Of a stretch of DNA of 6,920 bases, positions 1 to 6,721 are shown one piece after another. The notes under the pieces were generated by a model, which was not told the origin of the DNA, ran no database searches, and saw only the letters and a list, made by a program, of their open reading frames with translations. Made by a program: the position numbers and the translations under genes. The first letter of the stretch is position 1. Every line of letters begins with the position of its first letter. Source of the stretch: an uncultured Clostridia bacterium (GTDB lineage Bacteria > Bacillota > Clostridia > Christensenellales > Aristaeellaceae); contig CAKUCE010000166.1 of NCBI GenBank assembly GCA_934643535.1, positions 1 through 6,920 on the forward strand, written 5' to 3'.

Positions 1-53
1 GCCATGGCCATGGCGGCAACTTACCGCTTCATCCCTAAACAGACAGCTTCAGT

Positions 54-82
54 AGTATACCTCAAACCTTCTTTGATTGCAA
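54..82 (-). promoter_or_regulatory. Sigma-70-type promoter reading leftward out of the window
   Basis: On the minus strand a -35 box TTGCAA (77-82) is followed after exactly 17 bp by a -10 box TATACT (54-59). Transcription would start near 47-49 and run off the left edge. The boxes are seen directly; promoter activity is inferred from their match to the consensus. The first 50 nt of the transcript contain no convincing ribosome site or long reading frame: ATG codons near 1-14 lack a Shine-Dalgarno sequence. The product, either a gene starting outside the window or an untranslated RNA, cannot be named. It lies downstream of the liv operon terminator, so it would serve a separate unit. Confidence 0.6.
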
Positions 83-92
83 TAGCTTTTTC

Positions 93-111
93 AAATTTTC
101 TGATAAAATTT
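93..111. repeat. AT-rich palindrome, possible operator
   Basis: Two perfect 7-bp arms, AAATTTT (93-99) and AAAATTT (105-111), flank CTGAT. Aligned without gaps to the CodY consensus AATTTTCWGAAAATT, the segment starting at 94 matches 12 of 15 positions. The palindrome ends about 11 bp upstream of the -35 box of the leftward promoter at 54-82. Position and symmetry suggest a regulator site. AT-rich sequence produces such arms by chance fairly often, and the 5-bp centre is longer than that of a true CodY box, so the regulator is a guess. Confidence 0.3.
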
Positions 112-200
112 TTCCTTCTTCATCCCTCTCAAAGTCTGCATTTTCCCGCATTGCCAGATTGCGATATGTACACGTTCCCGTGTGTGTCCATGATTCTTTC

Positions 201-270
201 AAAAACAGCCGCATTTTTCGAAACCGGAGGCATTTTTATTCCTTTCCGTCTCCAAATGCGGCCTGTTTTT
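201..270 (-). terminator. Probable intrinsic terminator of the liv operon
   Basis: Arms at 201-216 and 254-270 are complementary over 16 bp with a single bulged base. Read on the minus strand, the repeat begins within two bases of the glycosyltransferase stop codon, and the second arm ends GCGGCTGTTTTT, a GC core followed by a T run. The loop is long (about 37 nt), so the fold is less certain than for a compact terminator. The A run on the ascending arm pairs with the T run, a common arrangement. No later gene of the operon is visible beyond it, which fits transcription ending here. Confidence 0.6.
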
Positions 271-271
271 C

Positions 272-1753
272 CTAATTTTCAAACAAATACAGATACCCTT
301 CGTCACAGACCGGGAGATAGAAGCTCGTCAACTCCCCCATCTCCTCTTCTGTCGCACTGTCCCGCCAGAACAGGATCAGCGCCCGGTCCTCTTCCTGCAG
401 AAAGCCCTCGATCCCGCCGTTTCGGCAGACCACGTCCCCATCCAGCATCGCGCACAGTTTATCGCCGGGCATCCAGTCCTTCACGGTGCCCACTTCATCG
501 TCGTAATACTGAATGTACATCACGCAGCCGCTGTATTCCTCCCGGCTCAGATACGTATCCATCATGGCCTGATACCGGGACTGCATCCGGGCGTTAGCCA
601 CCAGCGTCACGCTCTGCCACGCGCAGAAAACCATCGCAGCGCCGGCCGCTGCGGCCAGAAGCCGCAGAAACGCCCGCTTCGTCGTCCCTTCCCGGATCAC
701 GCTCAGCACCGTGGCCGCCATCACCGGAATCGCCGTGTACAACGTATACAGATACCAGTGATACCGCACGTTGAACAGGAAATAGACCACCACAGGAACC
801 AGCGCCCACAGCGCCGTTCCCAGCAGGATCTCCCGCTTTTCCCGCGAGGGACGGATCCGCGCCGCCAGACAGTATCCGCCGCCCAGCAGGCTCACCGCCA
901 GCCCAGCCAGCATGGCCGGGCATTGGGTCAGTACCGGCAGATAGTATGCGAAGATCGACTGGGCGTCGCTCTCCCCCGCATCACTGCCAATGCGCCCTAC
1001 CACATCCGTTTTCAGCATGGCTTCAAAAAATGTCAGACCGTCCCGGCTGTAGCGCGCGGCGGCCCAGACCAGCACCGGCCCCAGCGCGCAGGCCACCATG
1101 CTCAGCGCCCGCTTCCAGCTCAGCTGCTTCCATTGCTTTGTCGCCAAAAAGAAGCAAAGATAGACGATCGGGATCATGGCCGCGTGCGTGGCCTTGCTCA
1201 GAAACGCCAGCGCAAAGCTGAGGCATCCGCCATAATACCACCGAATGTCCCTTCGGCTCAGCAGCATGCACAGCATGGCCAGCGCAAAAAACAGTTGGTA
1301 CAGCCCATCTGCTTCTCCCAGCCGATAGGAATGGGTGCGATACAGCCCCTGATTCAGCGCAAACAGCGCCGCCGCCATCACCGCGGCCGCCTTCCCCAGT
1401 CGTTTCCAGCAGAAGCCCGTCAGCGCCAGCAGGGTCAGCACGCCGCAAAGCGCGCTGAAAAAGCGAAGCCCCAGCCGGTTATAGCCGAACAGCCGGTAGC
1501 CCAGCGCCACCGTCCAGTAGGAAAACGGCGGCTTCAGGTTCCAGAGATCCGGCTCGCCTTCGTAGGTATGCACCAGATAGTCGTTGTTCTGGATCATTTC
1601 ATAGGCATTGATCCCATGCCGTGCCTCGTCGTAATCCACGACCTTCGGCGCGTCCAGATTCCAGAAAAGACAAAAGCACGCAATACTGAAAATAACCACG
1701 AGCGCCGCGCAGGCGCTCATGGTTTGTCGTTTTTCCTTGCTCATCATTCGCAT
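272..1753 (-). CDS. ArnT/PMT-like membrane glycosyltransferase
   Basis: This is a 493-residue polytopic membrane protein of the GT-C type (ArnT / dolichyl-phosphate-mannose mannosyltransferase-like, PMT_2). Such enzymes move a sugar from a polyprenyl-phosphate carrier to an acceptor on the outer face of the membrane. After the first helix (about 14-32), an outer loop carries the acidic motif YDEAR (41-45), with D42-E43 the likely catalytic and metal-binding pair. It continues to WNLKPP (71-76), matching the ArnT loop whose lysine contacts the carrier phosphate. Many hydrophobic helices follow, with HWYLYTLYTAIP at 332-343, and then a hydrophilic C-terminal domain (about 390-493) likely outside the membrane. 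ATG at 1753 is chosen because it forms TGATG with the livF stop and has GGGGA upstream; ATGs at 1747 and 1744 are alternatives. Sugar and acceptor are unknown, and no other envelope gene is nearby. Confidence 0.82.
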   Translation of the reverse strand: MRMMSKEKRQTMSACAALVVIFSIACFCLFWNLDAPKVVDYDEARHGINAYEMIQNNDYLVHTYEGEPDLWNLKPPFSYWTVALGYRLFGYNRLGLRFFSALCGVLTLLALTGFCWKRLGKAAAVMAAALFALNQGLYRTHSYRLGEADGLYQLFFALAMLCMLLSRRDIRWYYGGCLSFALAFLSKATHAAMIPIVYLCFFLATKQWKQLSWKRALSMVACALGPVLVWAAARYSRDGLTFFEAMLKTDVVGRIGSDAGESDAQSIFAYYLPVLTQCPAMLAGLAVSLLGGGYCLAARIRPSREKREILLGTALWALVPVVVYFLFNVRYHWYLYTLYTAIPVMAATVLSVIREGTTKRAFLRLLAAAAGAAMVFCAWQSVTLVANARMQSRYQAMMDTYLSREEYSGCVMYIQYYDDEVGTVKDWMPGDKLCAMLDGDVVCRNGGIEGFLQEEDRALILFWRDSATEEEMGELTSFYLPVCDEGYLYLFEN

Positions 1754-2466
1754 CAATTCCCCAAATAGGCCCGGCGGACGCTGTCGTCATGCAGCAGATC
1801 GGATGCGGAACCCTCGTTGACGATCTTGCCGGTTTCCAGCACGTAGGCCCGGTCGGCGATGGAAAGCGCCATCTGCGCGTTCTGTTCCACCAGCAGAATG
1901 GTGGTTCCGGCGTGCTTCAGCTCCCGGATGATGTCGAAAATCTGTTCCACCAGAATAGGCGCCAGACCCATCGAGGGTTCGTCCATCATCATCAGCTTGG
2001 GCTTGCTCATCAAAGCGCGGCCCATGGCCAGCATCTGCTGCTCGCCGCCGGACAGGGTGCCGGCCACCTGCTTATAGCGTTCTTTCAGCCGGGGAAAATG
2101 ATCGTACACATTTTCAATGGACTCTTCCAGTTCGGAATTGGGCCGGGTGTAGCCGCCCATCTCCAGATTTTCCAGCACGGTCATCTGCAGGAAGATGCGC
2201 CGTCCCTCGGGACAGAGCGCCATCCCCTTGGAAACGATCTTATCGGCGGGCACGCCAACAATATTCTGATCGTGAAGAAGAATGCTGCCGCTGCGGGGCT
2301 TCAGCAGTCCGGCAACGGTATTCAGCGTGGTGGATTTACCCGCGCCGTTCGCGCCGATCAGAGTAACGATTTCCCCCTCGTTCACCTCAAAGGAAATTCC
2401 CTTGATGGCGTGAATGCTGCCGTAATAAACGTGGAGGTTTTCCACCTTCAGCAGAGTATTGCTCAT
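1753..2466 (-). CDS. livF: Branched-chain amino acid ABC transporter ATPase LivF
   Basis: This 237-residue cytoplasmic ATPase is one of the two nucleotide-binding subunits that power uptake through LivH-LivM. It shows Walker A GANGAGKS (38-45), the CPEGRRIF segment (85-92), the ABC signature LSGGEQQM (138-145) and Walker B MMMDEP with D162 and E163. In place of the usual switch histidine it has VEQN, with Gln at 195, and glutamate sits where many ABC proteins carry the Q-loop glutamine. Both are normal for LivF and separate it from LivG. Length equals that of the family. Its ATG overlaps the livG stop as ATGA, and a textbook AAGGAGG (2474-2480) lies 7 nt upstream, so the start is secure. Its stop overlaps the glycosyltransferase start. 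Confidence 0.95.
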   Translation of the reverse strand: MSNTLLKVENLHVYYGSIHAIKGISFEVNEGEIVTLIGANGAGKSTTLNTVAGLLKPRSGSILLHDQNIVGVPADKIVSKGMALCPEGRRIFLQMTVLENLEMGGYTRPNSELEESIENVYDHFPRLKERYKQVAGTLSGGEQQMLAMGRALMSKPKLMMMDEPSMGLAPILVEQIFDIIRELKHAGTTILLVEQNAQMALSIADRAYVLETGKIVNEGSASDLLHDDSVRRAYLGN

Positions 2467-3314
2467 ACCTCGGCCTCCTTCTTCTTGCCCAGATAGGCCT
2501 CGATGACCGCCGGGTTGGACTGGATCTGCTCCGGCGTTCCCTTGGCGATGATGGAGCCGTAGTTCAGCACTGCAATGCCCTCACAGATGCCCATCACCAG
2601 CTTCATGTCATGCTCGATCAGCATAATGGCGATCTGGAAGGTGTCGCGGATCTTCAGAATATTTTCCATCAGTTCCGCCGTTTCCGAGGGGTTCATGCCG
2701 GCGGCAGGCTCGTCCAGCAGCAGCAGCTTGGGCGAGGTAGCCAGCGCCCGGACGATCTCCAGCCGGCGCTGCGCGCCGTAGGGCAGCGAGCCCGCCGTCG
2801 TGTCCGCCAAGTCCTGCATGTCAAAGATGGACAGCAGCTCCAGTGCCTTTTCTTGCATCAGCTTTTCTTTTTTCCAGTAATTGGGCAGGCGGAGAATGCC
2901 GGTGCCCATGCCGTAGCGCATACGGTTATGCAGGCCGATTTTCACATTATCCTCCACGCTCATTTTGTTGAACAGGCGGATATTCTGGAAGGTACGGGCA
3001 ATACCCGCCTTGTTGACCTGAATGGTGTTCATGCCCGCGGTATCCTTGCCGTCGATCAGGATGGTGCCGGTGGTAGGCTGATACACCTTGGTGATCAGAT
3101 TGAAGATCGTGGTCTTGCCTGCGCCGTTAGGGCCGATCAGACCGGCGATCTCCGTGCGGCCGATGATCATGTTGAAGTCGTCCACGGCCTTCAGGCCGCC
3201 GAATTCTACCCCCAGATGCCGCGCGTCCAGCACGGGGCGGGTTCCCAGGTCGCGTTCGGGGATGATCGCATCGCTGGGGAAAGGAACCATGGTGGTGCGT
3301 TCTCTTTCAGTCAT
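2463..3314 (-). CDS. livG: Branched-chain amino acid ABC transporter ATPase LivG
   Basis: This 283-residue cytoplasmic ATPase pairs with LivF. Visible motifs are Walker A GPNGAGKT (61-68), Q-loop Q110 in ARTFQNIRLF, a LivG-style signature LPYGAQRRLEIVRAL (177-191), Walker B LLLLDEP with D201 and E202, and switch histidine H235 in LIEHDM. LivG may therefore carry the canonical catalytic features that LivF lacks. The start at 3314 overlaps the livM stop (ATGA) and is preceded by AAAGGAGAGG (3322-3331). This gives a polar N-terminal extension of roughly 20 residues before the first beta strand compared with typical LivG. A start at Met9 (3290) would shorten it but has no good ribosome site. A leftward-overlapping frame extends upstream to 3371, without support for an earlier start. 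Confidence 0.95.
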   Translation of the reverse strand: MTERERTTMVPFPSDAIIPERDLGTRPVLDARHLGVEFGGLKAVDDFNMIIGRTEIAGLIGPNGAGKTTIFNLITKVYQPTTGTILIDGKDTAGMNTIQVNKAGIARTFQNIRLFNKMSVEDNVKIGLHNRMRYGMGTGILRLPNYWKKEKLMQEKALELLSIFDMQDLADTTAGSLPYGAQRRLEIVRALATSPKLLLLDEPAAGMNPSETAELMENILKIRDTFQIAIMLIEHDMKLVMGICEGIAVLNYGSIIAKGTPEQIQSNPAVIEAYLGKKKEAEV

Positions 3315-4357
3315 CTTTCGGCCTCTCCTTTCTCTTCCCGGCTCAGGCGGGATTTGATCACGGCCAGCCACTGCTTGGAGCGTTCGCTGTTGGTCGCCAG
3401 CATGACCACGATCAGCACGACGGCGTACACCAGCATGCGGTAGTCATTGAAGGAACGCAGCAGCTCCGGCAGAATGGTCAGCAGCGCCGCTGCGATCACG
3501 GAACCGCGAATGTTGCCGATGCCGCCCAGCACCACGAACACCAGCACCAGAATGGAGGTGTCGAATTTGAACTTGCTGGCGGTAAAGGTGGAGAAGTTCA
3601 TGCCGAACAGCGTGCCCGCCATACCGGCCAGCACGGCGGAGGTCACGAAGGCCATCAGCTTGTACTTGGTCACGCTGATTCCCACGCTTTCCGCAGCGAT
3701 GCGGTTATCCCGCAGGGCCATCATGGCCCGGCCGGAGCGGCTGTTGATCAGGTTCAGCACCACGATCAGGGTGAAGATGATCAGGCAGAAGCCCATGGTA
3801 AAGGTCGAAATACGGGCAAGTCCCTGCGCGCCCTGAGGGCCGTTCACGATCAGCTTTCCGGCCAGGGAGGGATTGTTGAAGCCGAAGTACAGCTGTCCTC
3901 CGTCGTTGGAAACATACACGCAGTTCAGCACATTGCGGATGATCTCGCCGAAGGCCAGCGTCACAATGGCCAGATAGTCGCCCTGCAGCCGCAGCACGGG
4001 CACGCCTACGATCACGCCCATGATCCCGGCGAACACGCCACCTACCAGCATTCCCAGGATCAGCCGCACCGTAGGGTCGGCAATGCCGTCCTGTGTCGCC
4101 ATGCAGAAAATCGCACCGGCAAACGCGCCCACGGACATAAAGCCCGCGTGGCCCAGACTCAGCTCGCCGGAAATGCCGACCACCAGATTCAGGGAAACCG
4201 CCATTACGATGTACACGCAGATAGGCACCAGTTGTCCCTTCAGGGAACGGCTGATCATGCCCGCGTTCTGCAGCAGGGTCACGGCGACAAAGGCGACGAT
4301 CACGATCAGGTAGGTGATCAGATTATTGACAAAGGTGCTGTTTCGCATTTTTTTCAT
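3311..4357 (-). CDS. livM: Branched-chain amino acid ABC transporter permease LivM
   Basis: This 348-residue inner permease subunit forms the transmembrane channel with LivH. About nine or ten hydrophobic segments are visible. Family hallmarks include NLVVGISGELSLGHAGF (57-73), GDYLAIVTLAFGEIIR (126-141), and the cytoplasmic coupling loop SGRAMMALRDNRIAAESVGI (208-227), which would contact an ATPase subunit, followed by GGIGNIRGSVIAA (278-290). A basic, charged tail (about 324-348) lies in the cytoplasm. ATG at 4357 is preferred: AAGGGGG (4366-4372), which includes part of the livH TAA stop, sits 8 nt upstream. An in-frame ATG at 4384 lies inside livH and would add only nine polar residues. 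The stop overlaps the livG start by four bases, suggesting translational coupling. Confidence 0.95.
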   Translation of the reverse strand: MKKMRNSTFVNNLITYLIVIVAFVAVTLLQNAGMISRSLKGQLVPICVYIVMAVSLNLVVGISGELSLGHAGFMSVGAFAGAIFCMATQDGIADPTVRLILGMLVGGVFAGIMGVIVGVPVLRLQGDYLAIVTLAFGEIIRNVLNCVYVSNDGGQLYFGFNNPSLAGKLIVNGPQGAQGLARISTFTMGFCLIIFTLIVVLNLINSRSGRAMMALRDNRIAAESVGISVTKYKLMAFVTSAVLAGMAGTLFGMNFSTFTASKFKFDTSILVLVFVVLGGIGNIRGSVIAAALLTILPELLRSFNDYRMLVYAVVLIVVMLATNSERSKQWLAVIKSRLSREEKGEAER

Positions 4358-4370
4358 CTCGTCCGCCCCC

Positions 4371-5258
4371 TTACACCTTTTCATTGATCTTCTTGCCCAG
4401 AAGTCCGGCGGGCTTCACCAGCAGGATCACAATCAGAATGGCGAACACAATGGCGTCGCCCAATTCCGTGGAGATGTAGCTCTTACCGAAAATTTCGATA
4501 ATGCCCAGCAGGATGCCGCCCAGCATGGCGCCGGGGATGGAGCCGATGCCGCCGAACACGGCCGCGGTGAAAGCCTTGATACCGGGCATGGAGCCGGTGG
4601 TGGGCATCAGCGTGGGATAAGCAGAACACAGCAGCACACCGGCGATGGCCGCCAGCGCAGAGCCGATGGCGAAGGTCACGGAAATGGTGCGGTTCACGTT
4701 CACGCCCATCAGCTGGGCCGCGCCCTTATCCTCGCTGACGGCGCGCATGGCCTTGCCCATACGGGTCTTGCCGGTGAACCATGTCAAAGCCAGCATGATC
4801 AGAATGCAGGCCAGCACCGTCACAATGGCCACGTCAGAAATAATCAGCTGGCCATCAAACAGACGCACCGGTCCGAAGCTGATGATGGACGTAAAGCTCT
4901 TGGGATTGGAACCCCAGATCAGCAGCGCCAGATTCTGCAGAAGGTAGCTCATGCCGATGGCCGTAATCAGCACCGCCAGCGAGGGCGCGCTTCGAAGGGG
5001 CTTGTACGCCAGCCGTTCGATCGTCATACCCAGCAGCGTGCAGACGAACATGGCTGCCAGCACGGACAGCCACGCAGGCAGCTTCAGGTATTGGGTAACG
5101 CAGAAGGAAATGTAAGCGCCGATCATGATGACGTCGCCGTGGGCGAAGTTCAGCATCTTGGCGATGCCGTACACCATAGTGTAACCCAGTGCGATGATCG
5201 CGTACACACTTCCCAGACTGATACCGTTGATCAGGTTGGAAAGGAACGACAAGTGCAT
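4371..5258 (-). CDS. livH: Branched-chain amino acid ABC transporter permease LivH
   Basis: This 295-residue permease is the partner of LivM. About eight hydrophobic helices are seen. It shows the LivH hallmark GYTMVYGIAKMLNFAHGD (25-42), ERLAYKPLRSAPSLAVLITAIG (start 81), the coupling loop MGKAMRAVSEDKGAAQLMGV (167-186) and VFGGIGSIPGAMLGGILLG (234-252). ATG at 5258 matches the family N-terminus, while upstream extension to a TTG at 5333 would add 25 residues of unrelated sequence. Its ribosome site is weaker than those of the neighbours: GGGGG only 3 nt from the ATG, with AGAGAG further away. It is separated from the binding-protein gene by a 247-nt hairpin-rich spacer and from livM by 13 nt. 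Confidence 0.95.
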   Translation of the reverse strand: MHLSFLSNLINGISLGSVYAIIALGYTMVYGIAKMLNFAHGDVIMIGAYISFCVTQYLKLPAWLSVLAAMFVCTLLGMTIERLAYKPLRSAPSLAVLITAIGMSYLLQNLALLIWGSNPKSFTSIISFGPVRLFDGQLIISDVAIVTVLACILIMLALTWFTGKTRMGKAMRAVSEDKGAAQLMGVNVNRTISVTFAIGSALAAIAGVLLCSAYPTLMPTTGSMPGIKAFTAAVFGGIGSIPGAMLGGILLGIIEIFGKSYISTELGDAIVFAILIVILLVKPAGLLGKKINEKV

Positions 5259-5297
5259 CAACCCCCAATCTCTCTTGTGGAAAAAGGAACCGTTTCT

Positions 5298-5326
5298 ATT
5301 GTAATTCCAAACATTCAAAACAACAA
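5298..5326 (-). promoter_or_regulatory. Weak possible internal promoter for livHMGF
   Basis: On the minus strand TTGTTG (5321-5326) stands 17 bp before TACAAT (5298-5303). The -10 box is good and the -35 box keeps only the TTG. Transcription would start about 32 nt ahead of the livH ATG. It could supply the permease and ATPase genes independently of the strong promoter beyond the binding-protein gene. The region is locally AT-rich, so this may be chance. Confidence 0.3.
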
Positions 5327-5377
5327 GCGGCAAAATGTCCGTCTCTGTTCTTTTCCCGTTTTATTTTCCGATATATA

Positions 5378-5419
5378 GGCAAATGGAGAGCGCCGCTCAT
5401 GCAGCGTTCTCCATTTGCC
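5378..5419 (-). repeat. Large hairpin in the livJ-livH spacer
   Basis: Arms 5378-5393 and 5404-5419 pair over 16 positions with one mismatch around a 10-nt loop. Twelve pairs at the base are uninterrupted. No T run follows on either strand, so it is not a standard intrinsic terminator. Its place between the binding-protein and permease genes suggests an RNA stability or processing element that protects the upstream mRNA end, or a partial attenuator. The stem is seen; the role is inferred. Confidence 0.65.
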
Positions 5420-5441
5420 GTCAGAACGTTTCCGTCTGCTC

Positions 5442-5469
5442 GGAAGGCGGGCGAGTTCACCGCCCTTCC
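5442..5469 (-). repeat. GC-rich hairpin in the livJ-livH spacer
   Basis: Outer arms GGAAGG (5442-5447) and CCTTCC (5464-5469) pair, and an inner GGGCG/CGCCC stem can form with a short bulge around a loop of about 7 nt. It is the middle of three consecutive hairpins between the binding-protein gene and livH. No T run follows. Confidence 0.45.
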
Positions 5470-5475
5470 TTCTCA

Positions 5476-5494
5476 CCGTCCAAATATCGGACGG
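5476..5494 (-). repeat. Small hairpin just after the binding-protein stop
   Basis: CCGTCC (5476-5481) and GGACGG (5489-5494) make a perfect 6-bp stem around a 7-nt AT-rich loop, 11 nt beyond the TAA stop of the binding-protein gene. It is the first of three hairpins in this spacer. Without a following T run it is more likely an end-protecting or pausing structure than a full terminator. Confidence 0.45.
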
Positions 5495-5505
5495 CAATGG
5501 GCCCG

Positions 5506-6648
5506 TTACTGGGCTTCTTCCACGTTGTCAGCGCCCACGTACGCGCCGTCCTTGATAACGGCGGCGTAAGGAGTCTTGCTCACTTCGCCCGCGGCGTTCC
5601 AAGTCATGACGCCGGTCACGCCGTCCACGGTGACGGTGGGCATATAGGCGATCATGGCTTCACAGATTTCTTCAGCGCTCATGTCGGCGTTGATCGCGCC
5701 GTCCTTCAGCGCCTGATAGATCACGTACACGCAGTCATAGGTATCAGCGGAGAACTGAGTGGGGATCTCGCCGTACTTTTCTTCGTACTTGGCGGTGAAA
5801 GCGGCGCTCTTCTCATCCTTGGAGTCCGCAGAGTAGGGAGTCAGCAGCATGACGCCCTCGGCCAGACTGGTGTCGAAGCCTTCCATGGTCAAAAGACCGT
5901 CCATGCCGTCCACGCCGAAGAACACGGGCTTATATTCCACCGCAGCGGCCTGCTTGAAGATCATGGAAGCGGGGGTGTAGTAGATGGGCAGGAACACCAG
6001 CTCAGCGCCGTTGTCCTTCGCGTCGGCCACCTGCACGGAGAAGTCGGTGGTGTCGTCGGTGAAGGTGGTCACGGAGACGATCTCCAGCCCCAGCTCCTTG
6101 GCCTTGGTCTCAAAGCTCTGGTAAATGCCGGTGGAGTACGCGTCGGCGTTGTTGTAGATCACAGCGACCTTGCTGGCCAGCTTATGCTCGGCGATATACT
6201 CGGCCGAAGCGGAGCCCTGCGACGGGTCGGAGAAGCAGACCTGGAACATATTGTCCTTATCAGCGGTCACGCTGGGGGAGGAGGCGGAGGGCGTCAGCAT
6301 AAAGACGCGCTCGTCGTACGCCACAGCGGAAACGGCCACGCAGGGGGTGGTGGTCACGCAGCCGACGATCAGCTGAGCGCCCTTATCCATCAGGTTATTG
6401 TACGCGTTGACGGACTTTTCAGGGTCGTGCTCATCGTCCTCGGCCAGGAACTCGATCTGGGGGCCGCCCAGCGCGTTGATCTCTTCCACGGCGATCTCGC
6501 CGCCCTGTTTTGCAGAAGTACCATATACGGCAGCTGCGCCCGTCAGCGGTCCGATGAAACCAATCTTCAGCGCACCCTCAGCCGCAGCGGGCAGGGCGAA
6601 GCATACTACCATCATCATTGCAACTACCATAGAGACCAGTTTCTTCAT
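5506..6648 (-). CDS. livJ: Branched-chain amino acid-binding protein (LivJ/LivK type)
   Basis: This 380-residue extracytoplasmic receptor (Peripla_BP_6, type I fold) captures the amino acid and hands it to LivHM. Residues 1-23 form a signal peptide: MKK, a hydrophobic core, then ALPAAA before E24. The only early cysteine, C16 in MVVC, is not in a proper lipobox, so signal peptidase I cleavage is expected rather than lipid anchoring. The mature protein starts with LKIGFIGPLTG (27-37), followed by AEDDEHDP (69-76), VTTTP (98-102) and TPSASSPSVT (119-128), which correspond to ligand-contacting loops of the family. Lobe 2 includes KVAVIYNNADAYSTG. The start has AAGGAGG (6657-6663) 8 nt upstream. 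Leucine, isoleucine or valine is the likely ligand by family and context, but this family also binds other amino acids and amides. Symbols livJ and livK cannot be told apart here. Confidence 0.9.
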   Translation of the reverse strand: MKKLVSMVVAMMMVVCFALPAAAEGALKIGFIGPLTGAAAVYGTSAKQGGEIAVEEINALGGPQIEFLAEDDEHDPEKSVNAYNNLMDKGAQLIVGCVTTTPCVAVSAVAYDERVFMLTPSASSPSVTADKDNMFQVCFSDPSQGSASAEYIAEHKLASKVAVIYNNADAYSTGIYQSFETKAKELGLEIVSVTTFTDDTTDFSVQVADAKDNGAELVFLPIYYTPASMIFKQAAAVEYKPVFFGVDGMDGLLTMEGFDTSLAEGVMLLTPYSADSKDEKSAAFTAKYEEKYGEIPTQFSADTYDCVYVIYQALKDGAINADMSAEEICEAMIAYMPTVTVDGVTGVMTWNAAGEVSKTPYAAVIKDGAYVGADNVEEAQ

Positions 6649-6689
6649 TGTCTTTTCCTCCTTCTAAACTTCCTATCCTTCTCACCCAT

Positions 6690-6708
6690 CAGGGAGGGAG
6701 GCTCCCTG
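6690..6708 (-). promoter_or_regulatory. Leader hairpin of the liv mRNA
   Basis: Arms CAGGGAG (6690-6696) and CTCCCTG (6702-6708) form a perfect 7-bp stem with a 5-nt loop, close to the predicted 5' end of the transcript (near 6715). It is too short to be a recognised riboswitch and has no T run. It may protect the 5' end of the message. About 26 nt separate it from the ribosome site at 6657-6663. Confidence 0.45.
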
Positions 6709-6721
6709 GCAGGTTTCGTCT

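Noticed and set aside
1..60. A tRNA, riboswitch or other known RNA at the left edge
   Set aside because: Fewer than 60 transcribed bases are visible, and they show no cloverleaf or familiar conserved core. The short GCGG/CCGC stem is not diagnostic.
758..1768. A 336-codon rightward frame antisense to the glycosyltransferase
   Set aside because: It is a low-complexity, Arg/Gln/His-rich translation typical of an antisense shadow, while the opposite strand encodes a coherent membrane enzyme.
1753..2466. LivF lacking the switch histidine and Q-loop glutamine, suggesting a dead ATPase
   Set aside because: Gln in VEQN and Glu in PEGRR are normal for LivF proteins, and the Walker and signature motifs are intact. 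It is not a defect of this copy.
5259..5333. livH starting at the upstream TTG (5333)
   Set aside because: The extra 25 residues do not resemble LivH N-termini, and the ATG at 5258 begins exactly where family similarity does.
4314..5378. A 354-codon rightward frame antisense to livH
   Set aside because: It is dominated by His, Gln and Gly and has no motif; livH on the other strand is unambiguous.
5378..5419. The large spacer hairpin as an intrinsic terminator of the binding-protein gene
   Set aside because: No run of T follows on the minus strand; the next bases are TATATATCGG. It would also cut the receptor off from its own permease genes.
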